Assembly (NCBI GenBank): GCA_002293065.1
Contig: DBCN01000084.1
Coordinates: 36,763 to 91,125, forward strand
Direction: 5' to 3'
Origin: Opitutia bacterium UBA957
Lineage (GTDB): Bacteria > Verrucomicrobiota > Verrucomicrobiia > Opitutales > UBA953
DNA length: 54,363 bases
The position numbers were made by a program, and so were the translations under genes. The notes under the pieces are model-generated. The model was not told the origin of the DNA. It ran no database searches and saw only the letters and a list, made by a program, of their open reading frames with translations. Below are positions 11,464 through 20,434 of the stretch, in pieces; within the stretch, counting starts at the first letter, position 1, and each line of letters starts with the position of its first letter.

Positions 11464-14400
11464 TCAGCGGGCCATCGTAAAACCGGCCCCCGGCGAGGTC
11501 GGTTCCGCCTCGTCCCGCTCCTTGTTGAAACGCATCGAGAAGAGACGGGTCACGCCCTTTTCCTGCATCGTCGCCCCGAAGATGGCGTCGGCCGCCGAAA
11601 CAGTGCGCTTATTGTGGGTAATCACGACAAACTGGGAAAAACGGGTGAACTCGCGGATGATGTCCGTGAAGCGGCCGACATTGGCGTCGTCCAACGGCGC
11701 ATCGAGCTCATCGAGCACGCACAGCGGGGAAGGCTTCACCATGTAGATGGCGAAGAGCAAGGCCACGGCTGTCATCGTGCGCTGGCCACCGGAAAGCAGG
11801 GAAATGCCCTTGAGCTTGGTCCCCGGGGGCTGGGCCACGATTTCGATGCCGCTTTCCAGCGGATCCTCGGCCTGAACCATGGTGAGGTCCGCCGCCCCCC
11901 CCACGAAGAGACGTTCAAAGGTGAATTTGAAGTTCTTCCGGACCTGCTCGAAGGTGTCCGTGAAGAGCTTGAGCGAGGTCTGGTTGAGCTCGTCGATCGC
12001 CTTGGTGAGCTCCTCCTTCGCCTTCCAAAGGTCATCGCTCTGCTTGGTCAGGAAGTCGTGGCGATCGCGCAGGGAGGAGTATTCCTCGACCGCGACGAGG
12101 TTGACGGAGCCCATGCCGGCCATGCGGTCACGGAGTTCGGCGATTTCCCGCACCAACGGCGGCCAGTCCGTCGCGGCCAACGCGGCCAAATCCTCTTCGG
12201 TCGGTTCCCCGCGGCGCACGACGGCGGCACGCGCGGAGCGGCTTCCCTCCTCTTCGGTTTCCTCGAGGTCACCGAAACCGGCGGCGCCTTCAGGTTCACC
12301 CTCCGACAGCCAAAGTTGGGTACGCCAATCGACCGTCGCAACGTCGAGCTGGTGGTCGGCTTGGACCTTCTCGACGATGAAGCCGCACTGCGAGGTCTGC
12401 TCCGCGAGGTTCACTTCCAGCGACTTGAGGCGGGCATCCCTCTCGCGGAGGCGCTCGCGGTCGACGGAGAGGACCTTGTCCTCGCTTTCGAGGAGGCCGT
12501 CCTTCTGCGCCAATTCCTCGCGCAAGGCGGTCAACTCGGTGGCGGAAACTTCAATCTCGGAGGCCAAGCGGACGGAGGTCGCGCGCGCGGTCTCGCCTTG
12601 CGCCTTCAGGTCGGCGATTAAACGTTCGTTGCTTTGACCTTCCTGTCGGCGGGCCGCAAGGCGGTTGGCGGCCTCGGCCCGGCGGGACTCCAAATCCGAG
12701 ACCTCGCGACCGACCAATTCCAGGCGCTGGCGCTGTTCGGCCAAGGTGAGGCGGACTTCGCCCAAGGAATTCCGGCGCAACTCGGCTTCAGCGCGGCGGA
12801 CTTCCACGTCCTTCTCGCCGTCGGTGATCGCCTGCCGGAGGGTCGCCACCTGCGTGTCCTTGGTGGTCAGGGTTTCCTGGGCGCGATCGCGGCGCAGCAA
12901 GGCCTCGGCCTTCGACGTCTCGATTTCGTTCAACTGGCGCTGCTCACGGTTGATCCGGTCATCGGCGGTGACCAAGGTCGAACGCGCGGAACGCTCATCG
13001 GCCTGCGCGACGGAAAGTTCCTGAGCGGCGAGCTGCGTGGCGCCGCGGAGATTGGTGACTTCGACTTCGTGGGTGTCGATGGAAGCCTGCAACCCGAGGG
13101 CCTGTTCGTTCAGCGTGGTGAGCTTGTCGTTCTCGGCCTCCAATTTGGCGCGGACCGCGCGGATTTCGCTTTCACGCGAAAACACGCTGGAACCGGCGCC
13201 GGTCGAAGCCTTCCGCGGGCGGCCCGCGAAGACCAAGCCGCGGCGATCGACGAGGTCACCCTCGGTCGTGGCGACGAGGAAGAATTCGAAACCTGGATTG
13301 GCGCGCCACCAGCCCAGGAAATCCCCGAGGCTGTCGCAGACGTAGCATCCGTCGAAGAGGTTAGCGACCAAGCGGGCATGAGCCGGAGACTTCGGGGCGA
13401 CGGCGGTACCGGCGGCGCGCAACCAAGCGGGGGCGGCGGAACCGTTACGGGCCGCCGGCGGCGCTTCGACCTGGAAGACCGCGCGCCCGAGCTGGCGTTC
13501 GCCGAGTTTAGCGACGATGCCGGGCAGGAATTCGGCGCTCTCCAAGGCGACCGCTTCGGAAGCGGCGCCCAAGATGCTTTCGAGGGGACCCGCGATGGCG
13601 GTGTCGGTTACGGTGACGAGGTCGGCCAGCGCCGAGGCCTTGCCGGCGGGCATGCTTTCGGCGAACTCACCCCGCAGGACGGCCTTGGCCGCATCCGAGA
13701 AACCTTCGAGGCGCGACTGCATCTGCTCCAGCAGACCCAATTGCGCGGACAGCTTGGCGACTTGGCGATCCTGCTCGGAAATCGTCTGTTGCAAGGCGCG
13801 GAATTCGCCCAGGAGAGCCTTGGCCTTTTCCGCGCCGGCCTGTTCGTTGGCGCGGGCGGCCTGCAGTTCCGCATGGCGGGTGGTGACGACGGTGGCGCTT
13901 TCCTGCGCGCGGCGTTCGAGGCCTTCGCGCTCGGCCTTGGCCTGCGTCAGCGAGGCCGAAAGGTCGACGTGGCGCTGCTGGTAGCCGCGCAGATCGACTT
14001 CGAGGTTGGTGACATCGGCGCGCGCCCGCGTCATCTCACCTTCGGCGATCAGGATATCCTGACGGGCGCGACGCAGGCGATTTTCCGCGTCCAGCAATTG
14101 GCGCAACGACTGGTCCACTTCCGCGGTCTTCTCCCGGAAGGTCGCATCGGCGGCGGTGACGTCACCGGCGGCGGCCGACTTGACGTCGGAGGTGCCCTGC
14201 AAGCGGGCCACGTATTCGACGATGGCCTGCTCGGCTTCCGCCGCTTCCCGGTGGACTTCGACGAGCCGGGCGGTCAGATCTTCCGAACGCAGGTCGGCGG
14301 TCCGGGCCGAGGCTTCCGCGTTTTCGCGCGCGGTGCGCAGGTCAAAAAGAGCCTGCTGCGACTGCTGCACGCGCTCGGCCAGTTCGAGGCGCAACGCCCG

Positions 14401-15216
14401 GGTCGAAGCCAACGCGGCCTCACGGGTGCGCAGGTCGTCGGACAAGGTGGCGACTTCCCCGCGACAGGTGGCGGCGTCGACCTCGAGGCGCTCGATCTGG
14501 GTCTTGCGGTCGAGGAACTGCTTGGACTGCCAAGCCAGGTCGAGGTGCGTGTAGCGATGGCGGAGGCGGCGATAGCGCAGGGCCTTGGCGGCCTGCCGCC
14601 GCAACGTCGCGATCTGGCGACCCACTTCGCCGATGACGTCGGTCACGCGGGCCAAGTTGGCGTCGACGCCGGCGAGTTTGTTCAGCGCTTCCTTGCGCTG
14701 CGATTTATAGCGGGTGATGCCGGCAGCCTCTTCGAACAGGTAGCGGCGCTCGGCGGGATTGGCGGAGAGGATCTGGTCGATCTGGCCCTGCACCATGAAC
14801 GAGTAGGACATGCGGCCGATGCCGGTGTCCATGAAGAGGCGCTGGATGTCCTTGAGGCGGGCCGGCTTGCCGTTGAGGAAATAGTCGCTGGTGCCTTCGC
14901 GATAGATGCGGCGCATGACCGACACTTCGGCGAAAGCCGTCCCCAGTTCCTTTTCGCAATCGGCGAAGATCAATTCGACCTCGCACTGCGGCAGGGGCTT
15001 GCGGCGGTCCGTCCCCGAGAAGATGACGTCCTGCATGCTCGTCCCGCGGAGGGACTTGGCGCTCTGCTCGCCGAGCACCCAACGGATGGCGTCGACGATG
15101 TTGGACTTGCCGCAGCCGTTGGGGCCGACGACAGCCGTGACGCCGGGACGGAGCTCGATGCGAGTCCGGTCGGCGAAGCTTTTAAATCCGTTGGCGACGA
15201 TTTCCTTGAGGTACAT
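11464..15216 (-). CDS. smc: Chromosome segregation ATPase SMC
   Basis: SMC, 1250 residues from the ATG at 15216 (MYLKEIVANGFKSFADRT); the longer reading from 15261 adds 15 residues unlike the family. The N-terminal head has Walker A GPNGCGKSN (31-39) and IRWVLGEQSAKSLRG. Long coiled coils rich in Glu, Arg, Ala and Leu flank a hinge at the middle (roughly residues 510-660). The C-terminal head has the ABC signature LLSGGQRTMTAVALLFA and Walker B CVLDELDAPLDDANV. It organises the chromosome as a dimer with ScpA/ScpB, which are not in this window. It diverges from rpsU across a 162-base intergenic region. Confidence 0.97.
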   Translation of the reverse strand: MYLKEIVANGFKSFADRTRIELRPGVTAVVGPNGCGKSNIVDAIRWVLGEQSAKSLRGTSMQDVIFSGTDRRKPLPQCEVELIFADCEKELGTAFAEVSVMRRIYREGTSDYFLNGKPARLKDIQRLFMDTGIGRMSYSFMVQGQIDQILSANPAERRYLFEEAAGITRYKSQRKEALNKLAGVDANLARVTDVIGEVGRQIATLRRQAAKALRYRRLRHRYTHLDLAWQSKQFLDRKTQIERLEVDAATCRGEVATLSDDLRTREAALASTRALRLELAERVQQSQQALFDLRTARENAEASARTADLRSEDLTARLVEVHREAAEAEQAIVEYVARLQGTSDVKSAAAGDVTAADATFREKTAEVDQSLRQLLDAENRLRRARQDILIAEGEMTRARADVTNLEVDLRGYQQRHVDLSASLTQAKAEREGLERRAQESATVVTTRHAELQAARANEQAGAEKAKALLGEFRALQQTISEQDRQVAKLSAQLGLLEQMQSRLEGFSDAAKAVLRGEFAESMPAGKASALADLVTVTDTAIAGPLESILGAASEAVALESAEFLPGIVAKLGERQLGRAVFQVEAPPAARNGSAAPAWLRAAGTAVAPKSPAHARLVANLFDGCYVCDSLGDFLGWWRANPGFEFFLVATTEGDLVDRRGLVFAGRPRKASTGAGSSVFSRESEIRAVRAKLEAENDKLTTLNEQALGLQASIDTHEVEVTNLRGATQLAAQELSVAQADERSARSTLVTADDRINREQRQLNEIETSKAEALLRRDRAQETLTTKDTQVATLRQAITDGEKDVEVRRAEAELRRNSLGEVRLTLAEQRQRLELVGREVSDLESRRAEAANRLAARRQEGQSNERLIADLKAQGETARATSVRLASEIEVSATELTALREELAQKDGLLESEDKVLSVDRERLRERDARLKSLEVNLAEQTSQCGFIVEKVQADHQLDVATVDWRTQLWLSEGEPEGAAGFGDLEETEEEGSRSARAAVVRRGEPTEEDLAALAATDWPPLVREIAELRDRMAGMGSVNLVAVEEYSSLRDRHDFLTKQSDDLWKAKEELTKAIDELNQTSLKLFTDTFEQVRKNFKFTFERLFVGGAADLTMVQAEDPLESGIEIVAQPPGTKLKGISLLSGGQRTMTAVALLFAIYMVKPSPLCVLDELDAPLDDANVGRFTDIIREFTRFSQFVVITHNKRTVSAADAIFGATMQEKGVTRLFSMRFNKERDEAEPTSPGAGFTMAR

Positions 15217-15378
15217 CGAGGGGTTGTCCCGAACGATTGCCCCGCCTACCCCCTCCCGCAAGCGTCTATCACCCCGTTTGGGGCCGAGTTATTCACGGTT
15301 TCGATGGAGATTTAAAAGGTGGTTTATGGATTGACGAACCCCCCGCCCCCCTGTTGCCTCGACCCTCCAACTGCCAAC

Positions 15379-15579
15379 ATGTCTGTAGAAATCAAGATCC
15401 GCAAGGGCGAGACCATCGACAAGGCTCTCCGCCGCCTCAAGAAGAAGATCGACCGCGAAGGCGTCATCAAGGACGCCCGTGCGAAGCGTGGCTATGAAAA
15501 GCCCTGCGAGCGCCGTCGTCGCAAGACGAAGGTCAAGAACTTCAACAGCTACCTCCGCAAGAAGTGGGATAACGCCTAA
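15379..15579 (+). CDS. rpsU: 30S ribosomal protein S21
   Basis: S21, 66 residues, is a small basic protein of the 30S platform near the anti-Shine-Dalgarno. MSVEIKIRKGETIDKALRRL and the basic C-terminus KPCERRRRKTKVKNF fit the family and its usual length. The start is the ATG at 15379; an upstream in-frame ATG would add 20 unrelated residues encoded by a C-rich leader. It is a single-gene unit on the plus strand, flanked by a divergent smc and followed 23 bases later by a strong terminator. Confidence 0.96.
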   Translation: MSVEIKIRKGETIDKALRRLKKKIDREGVIKDARAKRGYEKPCERRRRKTKVKNFNSYLRKKWDNA

Positions 15580-15602
15580 GGCTCGCCCTTAGCACCTGCT
15601 CC

Positions 15603-15634
15603 AAAGGCCTGACGTCTCGACGTCGGGCCTTTTT
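15603..15634 (+). terminator. Rho-independent terminator of rpsU
   Basis: AAAGGCCTGACGT and ACGTCGGGCCTTT form a stem of about 13 bp with one G-U pair and a tiny loop, directly followed by a T run. It lies 23 bases after the rpsU stop. Confidence 0.88.
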
Positions 15635-15663
15635 GCTTTCCGGGCGGACCACGGAGGCGGGAC

Positions 15664-15697
15664 AACAAAAAGGGCCGAACCCGGAGGTTCGGCCCTT
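15664..15697 (-). terminator. Rho-independent terminator of the glutamine synthetase gene
   Basis: On the minus strand AAGGGCCGAAC and GTTCGGCCCTT (11 bp perfect) enclose the loop CTCCGG and are followed by TTTGTTGTC. It begins 21 bases after the stop of the glutamine synthetase gene and faces the rpsU terminator, separating the two convergent units. Confidence 0.88.
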
Positions 15698-15718
15698 GAG
15701 CGCACCAAGCGGTGAAGC

Positions 15719-17878
15719 TTAGCGGAGGAACAGCAGCTCCTGGTAGGAGGGCAGCGGCCAGTATTCGTCGGCGACGATCTCTTCGAGCGCGTCGGCGGCG
15801 GCGCGGACCTTGAGCATGGCCGGGAGAACCTTATCGCAGGAGTGCTTGGCCTGGGCGTGCGTGTCGGACTTCGTGACGTCGCGGGCGGCGTCGAGGGCGT
15901 CGATCGCGGCGGCGAGTTCGTCGGCGAGGCCGATGACTTCCTTGCGGAGTTTGCCGCCGGACTTGGTCTTCTCGACCGGGGTCAGGTCAGCGGCATACTT
16001 GAGGGCCGCCGGCAGGAGGAGGGTCTTGGCGATTTCCGAGACGAGTTTGGACTCGGTGTTGATGGCCAACACGTAGGAGTGCGTGTAGATCTCTTCACGG
16101 GACTCGAGCTCTGCCTTGGAGAGGACGCCTTGGCGTTCGAAGACCTCGATCGAAGACTTGGAGACGATCTCGGGGAGCGCGTCGGGGGTCGTGCGGAGGT
16201 TCTTGAGGCCACGCTTGGCGGCTTCCTTGTGCCACTCTTCGGAGTAACCATTGCCGTTGAAGATCACGCGGCCATGCTTCGAGAGGATGTTCTTCAGGAC
16301 GACCTGGAGGGCGGCGTTGAAGTCACCCTTCTTGGCCTTGATCTCTTCGGCGAGTTCGTCGGCGAGCTTGTCGAGGGAGTCAGCCATGATCGTGTTGAGG
16401 ACCGTGAGCGGGCCAGCCACCGAGAAGGCGGAACCGACGGCGCGGAACTCGAACTTGTTGCCGGTGAAGGCAAACGGGCTGGTGCGATTGCGGTCGCCGG
16501 CGTCCTTCGGGAGGACGGGCAGCGTGTCGACGCCGAGGGTCATGTGACCACCCTTGCGGGAGGTCGAAGCCGAACCGCTCTTCTTCACCTGCTCGATGAC
16601 TTCGTTGAGCATGTCGCCGAGGTAGATCGAGATGATGGCGGGCGGAGCTTCGTTGGCGCCGAGGCGGTGATCGTTACCGGCGGAAGCGACGGAAGCGCGG
16701 AGCAGGCCTTGGTGCAGATCGACAGCGCGGACGACGGCGGAGCAGAAGGTCAGGAACTGGGCGTTCTCGTGCGGGTTGTGGCCGGGCTCGAGGAGGTTGC
16801 CGACGCCGGCACCACCGATGGACCAGTTGACGTGCTTACCCGAACCGTTGACGCCCGCGAAGGGCTTTTCGGCGAGCAGGCAGACGAAACCATGCTTGGT
16901 GGCGACGCGGCGGAGCAGCGTCATCGTGAGCATCTGGTGGTCGTGGGCGACGTTGGCGGATTCGTAGATCGGGGCCACTTCGTACTGGGCCGGAGCGACT
17001 TCGTTGTGGCGGGTCTTGATCGGGATCCCGAGTTTGAAGCACTCGCGCTCGGTTTCCATCATGCAGGCGAGCACGCGATCGGGGATGGTGCCGAAGTACT
17101 GGTCTTCGAACTCCTGGCCCTTGGCCGGCTTGGCGCCGAAGAGGGAGCGACCGCAGGTGTAGAGGTCGGGACGGAGGTGGAAGAGGCGGGAATCGATGAG
17201 GAAGTATTCCTGCTCGGGGCCGCAAGAGGCGGAGATGAAGCCGTGCTTCTTGCCGAAGAGCGCGAGGACGCGGGTAGCGGCCTTGTTGACGGCAGCCATC
17301 GAGCGGAGCAGCGGGGTCTTCTTGTCGAGGGCCTCGCCCTTCCACGACACGAAAGCGGTCGGGATGCAGAGCGTGGAGCCGTTTTCGGTGTCGAAGATGT
17401 AAGCCGGGGAGGTCACGTCCCAAGCCGTGTAACCACGGGCTTCGAAGGTGGAGCGGAGACCGCCGTTCGGGAAGGAAGACGCATCGGGCTCAGCCTGGAT
17501 GAGCGCCTTGCCCGAGAACTGGGCGAGCGTGCCGTTACCGTTGGGCTCGAAGAAGGTGTCGTGCTTTTCGGCGGTGAAGCCGGTCAGCGGGTAGAAGACG
17601 TGCGCGTAGTGCGTCGCACCACGCTCGAGCGCCCAATCCTTGATGGCGGCGGCGACGACATCAGCCGAGGCGGCATCCAACTTGGTGCCGGACTCGATAT
17701 TGGCCTTGAGGGACTTGAAGACGTCCTTCGGAAGGCGCTTTTCCATCTTATCGAGGGAGAAAACATTCTGGCCGTAGATCAGGTCGATCTTCTCGTTGCG
17801 GAAGTCGAAGCTGCCCTGAAGGCGAGGCTGAGAGGCAATCGCCTCGATGGCGTTGCGGCGGGCTGGGTTGGTACTCAT
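15719..17878 (-). CDS. glnN: Glutamine synthetase type III
   Basis: A 719-residue class III glutamine synthetase, which makes glutamine from glutamate, ammonia and ATP. The length and the family blocks FTAEKHDTFFEPNGNG, CGPEQEYFLID, KTRHNEVAPAQYEVAP, NGSGKHVNWSIG and NRTSPFAFTGNKFEFRAVGS distinguish it from the about 450-residue type I enzyme; like the class it should form dodecamers. The start chosen is the ATG at 17878 (MSTNPARRN); the upstream extension to 17950 would overlap the promoter. A sigma-54 promoter lies 31 bases or so upstream of the start, so the gene is very likely nitrogen-controlled. It is monocistronic, ended by a clear terminator. Confidence 0.95.
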   Translation of the reverse strand: MSTNPARRNAIEAIASQPRLQGSFDFRNEKIDLIYGQNVFSLDKMEKRLPKDVFKSLKANIESGTKLDAASADVVAAAIKDWALERGATHYAHVFYPLTGFTAEKHDTFFEPNGNGTLAQFSGKALIQAEPDASSFPNGGLRSTFEARGYTAWDVTSPAYIFDTENGSTLCIPTAFVSWKGEALDKKTPLLRSMAAVNKAATRVLALFGKKHGFISASCGPEQEYFLIDSRLFHLRPDLYTCGRSLFGAKPAKGQEFEDQYFGTIPDRVLACMMETERECFKLGIPIKTRHNEVAPAQYEVAPIYESANVAHDHQMLTMTLLRRVATKHGFVCLLAEKPFAGVNGSGKHVNWSIGGAGVGNLLEPGHNPHENAQFLTFCSAVVRAVDLHQGLLRASVASAGNDHRLGANEAPPAIISIYLGDMLNEVIEQVKKSGSASTSRKGGHMTLGVDTLPVLPKDAGDRNRTSPFAFTGNKFEFRAVGSAFSVAGPLTVLNTIMADSLDKLADELAEEIKAKKGDFNAALQVVLKNILSKHGRVIFNGNGYSEEWHKEAAKRGLKNLRTTPDALPEIVSKSSIEVFERQGVLSKAELESREEIYTHSYVLAINTESKLVSEIAKTLLLPAALKYAADLTPVEKTKSGGKLRKEVIGLADELAAAIDALDAARDVTKSDTHAQAKHSCDKVLPAMLKVRAAADALEEIVADEYWPLPSYQELLFLR

Positions 17879-17918
17879 GGATTGGGGGATTGGAAAGCGA
17901 TGGGTTGCACGTACTGAA

Positions 17919-17936
17919 AAGCACCCCTTGTGCCAC
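17919..17936 (-). promoter_or_regulatory. Sigma-54 (RpoN) promoter of the glutamine synthetase gene
   Basis: On the minus strand TGGCACAAGGGGTGCTTT has the invariant GG (-24) and GC (-12) exactly 10 bases apart, the defining spacing of sigma-54 promoters, with most of the TGGCAC...TTGC[AT] consensus. It predicts a start of transcription near 17909 and a leader of about 31 bases. Sigma-54 control of glutamine synthetase is well established in other bacteria. Confidence 0.72.
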
Positions 17937-17965
17937 GCTTCAACAGGCAACCATTCACAAGGGGT
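17923..17965. repeat. 10-bp perfect inverted repeat over the glutamine synthetase promoter
   Basis: ACCCCTTGTG (17923-17932) and CACAAGGGGT (17956-17965) are perfect reverse complements separated by 23 bases. One arm is part of the sigma-54 core element; the other lies just upstream of it, ahead of the predicted transcription start. It could be a repressor operator or simply a duplicated promoter half; it is not an RNA leader because it lies upstream of the start. Confidence 0.6.
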
Positions 17966-17967
17966 AT

Positions 17968-17996
17968 TGCTTAATTTTAGTCAGTTCTGCTTAATT
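17968..17996. repeat. Two TGCTTAATT direct repeats, 20 bp apart
   Basis: TGCTTAATT occurs at 17968-17976 and 17988-17996, two helical turns apart on the same DNA face, in an AT-rich segment about 30-60 bases upstream of the sigma-54 element. They do not match the NtrC palindrome. Possible activator or IHF-like sites. Confidence 0.4.
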
Positions 17997-18015
17997 ACCA
18001 GCAAAACAGCCCTGC

Positions 18016-19023
18016 TCATTTCCAAGCATAGGTAAGGCGGGCAAAGTAGGCTGTGTCTAGCTTCACCTGCCCAGCCTGAGGTTTAGACCGAAAGTCATTG
18101 GAAAGGCCTAAGCGAAGGGAAAGTGGCCGAGGTCCCCGCAGCAGGTTGATCGAGGACTCATGCCGAATGTAGAAGTCCCCCGACTTCTGGAAGGAAGGCA
18201 CAATCGAAATGGAGGAGTCCAAGGCGGCCCAGCCCAACTCCCGGCTCAGCACCAAGCCCAAGTCCGCCGAAGGAGTGGCGAGATTGGCCAGTCCCGCCGC
18301 AGCATAACGCTCCGTACGATGCGCCAGACCTACGCGGGCATCGAGCTTGCCGGCTCCATCCGTGTAGAGCCGCAAGCCAAGCCCAGCGGCATTGACCGAG
18401 AAGAAATCGACGAGTCGCGCGTTGTCGTAACCGCTATCGGTGCGAGCGTACCAGAAGACGATATTCGTGGGGTTGGTCTCGTAAGCGAGGATGACGTGCA
18501 AGTCGTCGGCGGAGGTCTGCGTGCCGGCCTGGGCGCGGACGATGCGGATGCCCGCCAGCAACGTATCGACTTCACGGACGCCCTTCGCCTGGAAACCGGC
18601 GCTGAAGCCACTGCCTTGCGTCGCCCCCGAGCGGCCCGAAAGGTCGAAGTCCGCTTGCATCGTCCACTGACGATGCCCGCGCCGTTCCACGGGCCGTAGC
18701 GCCGGCTCACGCCAAAGCTCGAACTTGCCGTTCAGCTCGCATGTTTCGACGCCCCCGGAGGAAGTCACGCGGCCCGCGACGGCAGCGGCGATGCCGCGCT
18801 GCACCACACCACCCATGCTGACGGCGACCGCCGCCTCGGTCCGGAATGATTCGACCTTCGCCAAGGCGATCTTTTGCGATGCGCCCCCGAGCGCGGGCAC
18901 GCTCACTTCCAGATAGCCGTCGGCCGCGCGTTCAATTGTCCCGCGCAAGAAAGTACCGTCCGTTAAGGTCACGGTATCGGCGAATGCCCAGAGGGGCGCC
19001 AAGAGCAGCAGGAAACGCTTCAT
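18016..19023 (-). CDS. Secreted DUF481-like outer-membrane barrel protein
   Basis: A 335-residue protein read from the ATG at 19023, which places the signal peptide MKRFLLLLAPLWAFA at the very N-terminus; the longer reading would bury it. After the signal comes a small beta domain (TVTLTDGTFLRGTIERAADG), then a long region with alternating hydrophobic strands and an aromatic C-terminal end (FARLTYAWK), typical of an outer-membrane beta barrel. The overall pattern resembles DUF481/YdiY proteins. It diverges from hemY across 67 bases and lies upstream of the glutamine synthetase promoter. Function unknown; the family name is moderately confident. Confidence 0.7.
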   Translation of the reverse strand: MKRFLLLLAPLWAFADTVTLTDGTFLRGTIERAADGYLEVSVPALGGASQKIALAKVESFRTEAAVAVSMGGVVQRGIAAAVAGRVTSSGGVETCELNGKFELWREPALRPVERRGHRQWTMQADFDLSGRSGATQGSGFSAGFQAKGVREVDTLLAGIRIVRAQAGTQTSADDLHVILAYETNPTNIVFWYARTDSGYDNARLVDFFSVNAAGLGLRLYTDGAGKLDARVGLAHRTERYAAAGLANLATPSADLGLVLSRELGWAALDSSISIVPSFQKSGDFYIRHESSINLLRGPRPLSLRLGLSNDFRSKPQAGQVKLDTAYFARLTYAWK

Positions 19024-19090
19024 CGAGGAAACCAGCCAAACCAAAGGACGCAGGGTTGCCAACCTTCGTGTGAGGGGTTGTCATCGAAGC

Positions 19091-20434
19091 ATGCAACTGG
19101 ATGCCATCATCTTGGGCGCTGGTCCCGCCGGCCTGGCGGTGGCCCATGCCATGGTGAGGCAAGGGGCCCAGGTGAAAGTCATCGAGCCATCGACCCGTCC
19201 AGGTGGATCCATTCGGACCGTGCGCGAGGATGGCTGGCTCGTCGAGACGGGGCCCAACACGCTCCAAATCGAGGGGGAAGCCGACCGTGCCTTGCTTGAC
19301 GACTATGGACTGGGGACGGTCCTGCAGGAGGCGGACCATGCTTCGGCCCAGCGTTTCATCTTATCGAAAGGAAAACTGCATGCGCTGACGAATAAGCCTT
19401 CCTCCCTGTTCAAGGGCGATCTGCTTACTTGGCGCGGTAAACTCCGCTTCCTGTCGGAAATCTTCCGCCCCCGCGGCGGGTCCGCCGAGGAAACGGTGCA
19501 AGCTTTCATGACCAGGCGCTTTGGCGCGGAAGCCGCCGACCTCCTCATGGACCCCGTGGTGTCAGGCGTGCATGCCGGGGACCCCGGCCGGCTGTGCATG
19601 GCGAACAGTTTCCCCTCCCTCCCGGCCCTCGAAGCCAGCCACCGCTCCGTCATCCTCGGTCTGATCCGCCAACCGCACAAGGGGCGAAGCATCATCGGCT
19701 TCCCGGCGGGCATGCAGCAACTCGCCGACGCGATGGCCGCCCCACTTCGGCCGGAAGCGCTGCAGCTTGGCTCGATGGCGACGCTGATTCGTCAAGACGC
19801 CCGCGGCTGGAACGTGGCTTGGCGGAATGCGCAAGGTCAGGATGAAGGCGCCGTTGCCAAGCACCTGGTCGTGACCGCGCCTCATTGGCAGTGGGCCTCC
19901 CTGCCCTTCGACGAAGAACTGAAGAAGACGTTCCGTGAATGGGAACGCGCGGAAGCGCCCCCCGTGACCGTGGTCGCTCGCGGCTACGCTCGCTCGGCCA
20001 TCACGCATCCGCTCGACGGCTTCGGCTATCTCATCCCGGGCAACGAAAAGCGCGCCCTCCTTGGGTGCCTCTTCCCTTCGACGGTCCTGCCCGGCCGCGC
20101 CCCCGAAGGCAAAGCGCTGCTCTGCTGCTTCATCGGTGGGGCGCGTCATCCCGCGCTCGCCCGCCAGACGGACGAACAACTCCGCGCCGCCGTCGACCAC
20201 GAACTCGCGGAAACCTTGGGCGTCAGTGGTCCGCCCGAAAAGGAATGGATTCAACGCTGGGACCGAGCGATCCCCCAATACGGCGTCGACCAGACGCGGC
20301 GCGAGGCGGCCTTGGCGCGCGCCGAGGCGAAAAACCCGGGACTGCATTTCCACGGGGCCTTCCGCGGCGGCATCTCCTTGATGCACGCCCTGCGCGCCGG
20401 CGACACCCTCGGCCGCTCCTTAGCTAAAGGTTAA
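19091..20434 (+). CDS. hemY: HemY-type protoporphyrinogen/coproporphyrinogen oxidase
   Basis: A 447-residue FAD-dependent amine-oxidase-fold enzyme that oxidises protoporphyrinogen IX or coproporphyrinogen III late in heme synthesis. The FAD Rossmann motif GAGPAG is at residues 9-14, followed by EPSTRPGGSIRTVREDGW and the family blocks ETGPNTLQ, DPVVSGVHAGDP and IIGFPAGMQQLADA; the C-terminal FAD-binding segment is GLHFHGAFRGGISLMHAL. The start at 19091 is preferred to 19070 because it puts the nucleotide-binding strand at the N-terminus. Its stop overlaps the stop of the convergent MFS gene by four bases (TTAA). Which porphyrinogen is the true substrate cannot be told. Confidence 0.87.
   Translation: MQLDAIILGAGPAGLAVAHAMVRQGAQVKVIEPSTRPGGSIRTVREDGWLVETGPNTLQIEGEADRALLDDYGLGTVLQEADHASAQRFILSKGKLHALTNKPSSLFKGDLLTWRGKLRFLSEIFRPRGGSAEETVQAFMTRRFGAEAADLLMDPVVSGVHAGDPGRLCMANSFPSLPALEASHRSVILGLIRQPHKGRSIIGFPAGMQQLADAMAAPLRPEALQLGSMATLIRQDARGWNVAWRNAQGQDEGAVAKHLVVTAPHWQWASLPFDEELKKTFREWERAEAPPVTVVARGYARSAITHPLDGFGYLIPGNEKRALLGCLFPSTVLPGRAPEGKALLCCFIGGARHPALARQTDEQLRAAVDHELAETLGVSGPPEKEWIQRWDRAIPQYGVDQTRREAALARAEAKNPGLHFHGAFRGGISLMHALRAGDTLGRSLAKG

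Noticed and set aside
12634..15315. 893-codon open frame antisense to smc
   Set aside because: Same GC-bias effect over a long coiled-coil gene; no start signal or recognisable domain.
20431..20434. Shared TTAA stop of hemY and the MFS gene as a regulatory overlap
   Set aside because: A four-base overlap of stop codons in convergent genes is common and needs no special explanation.
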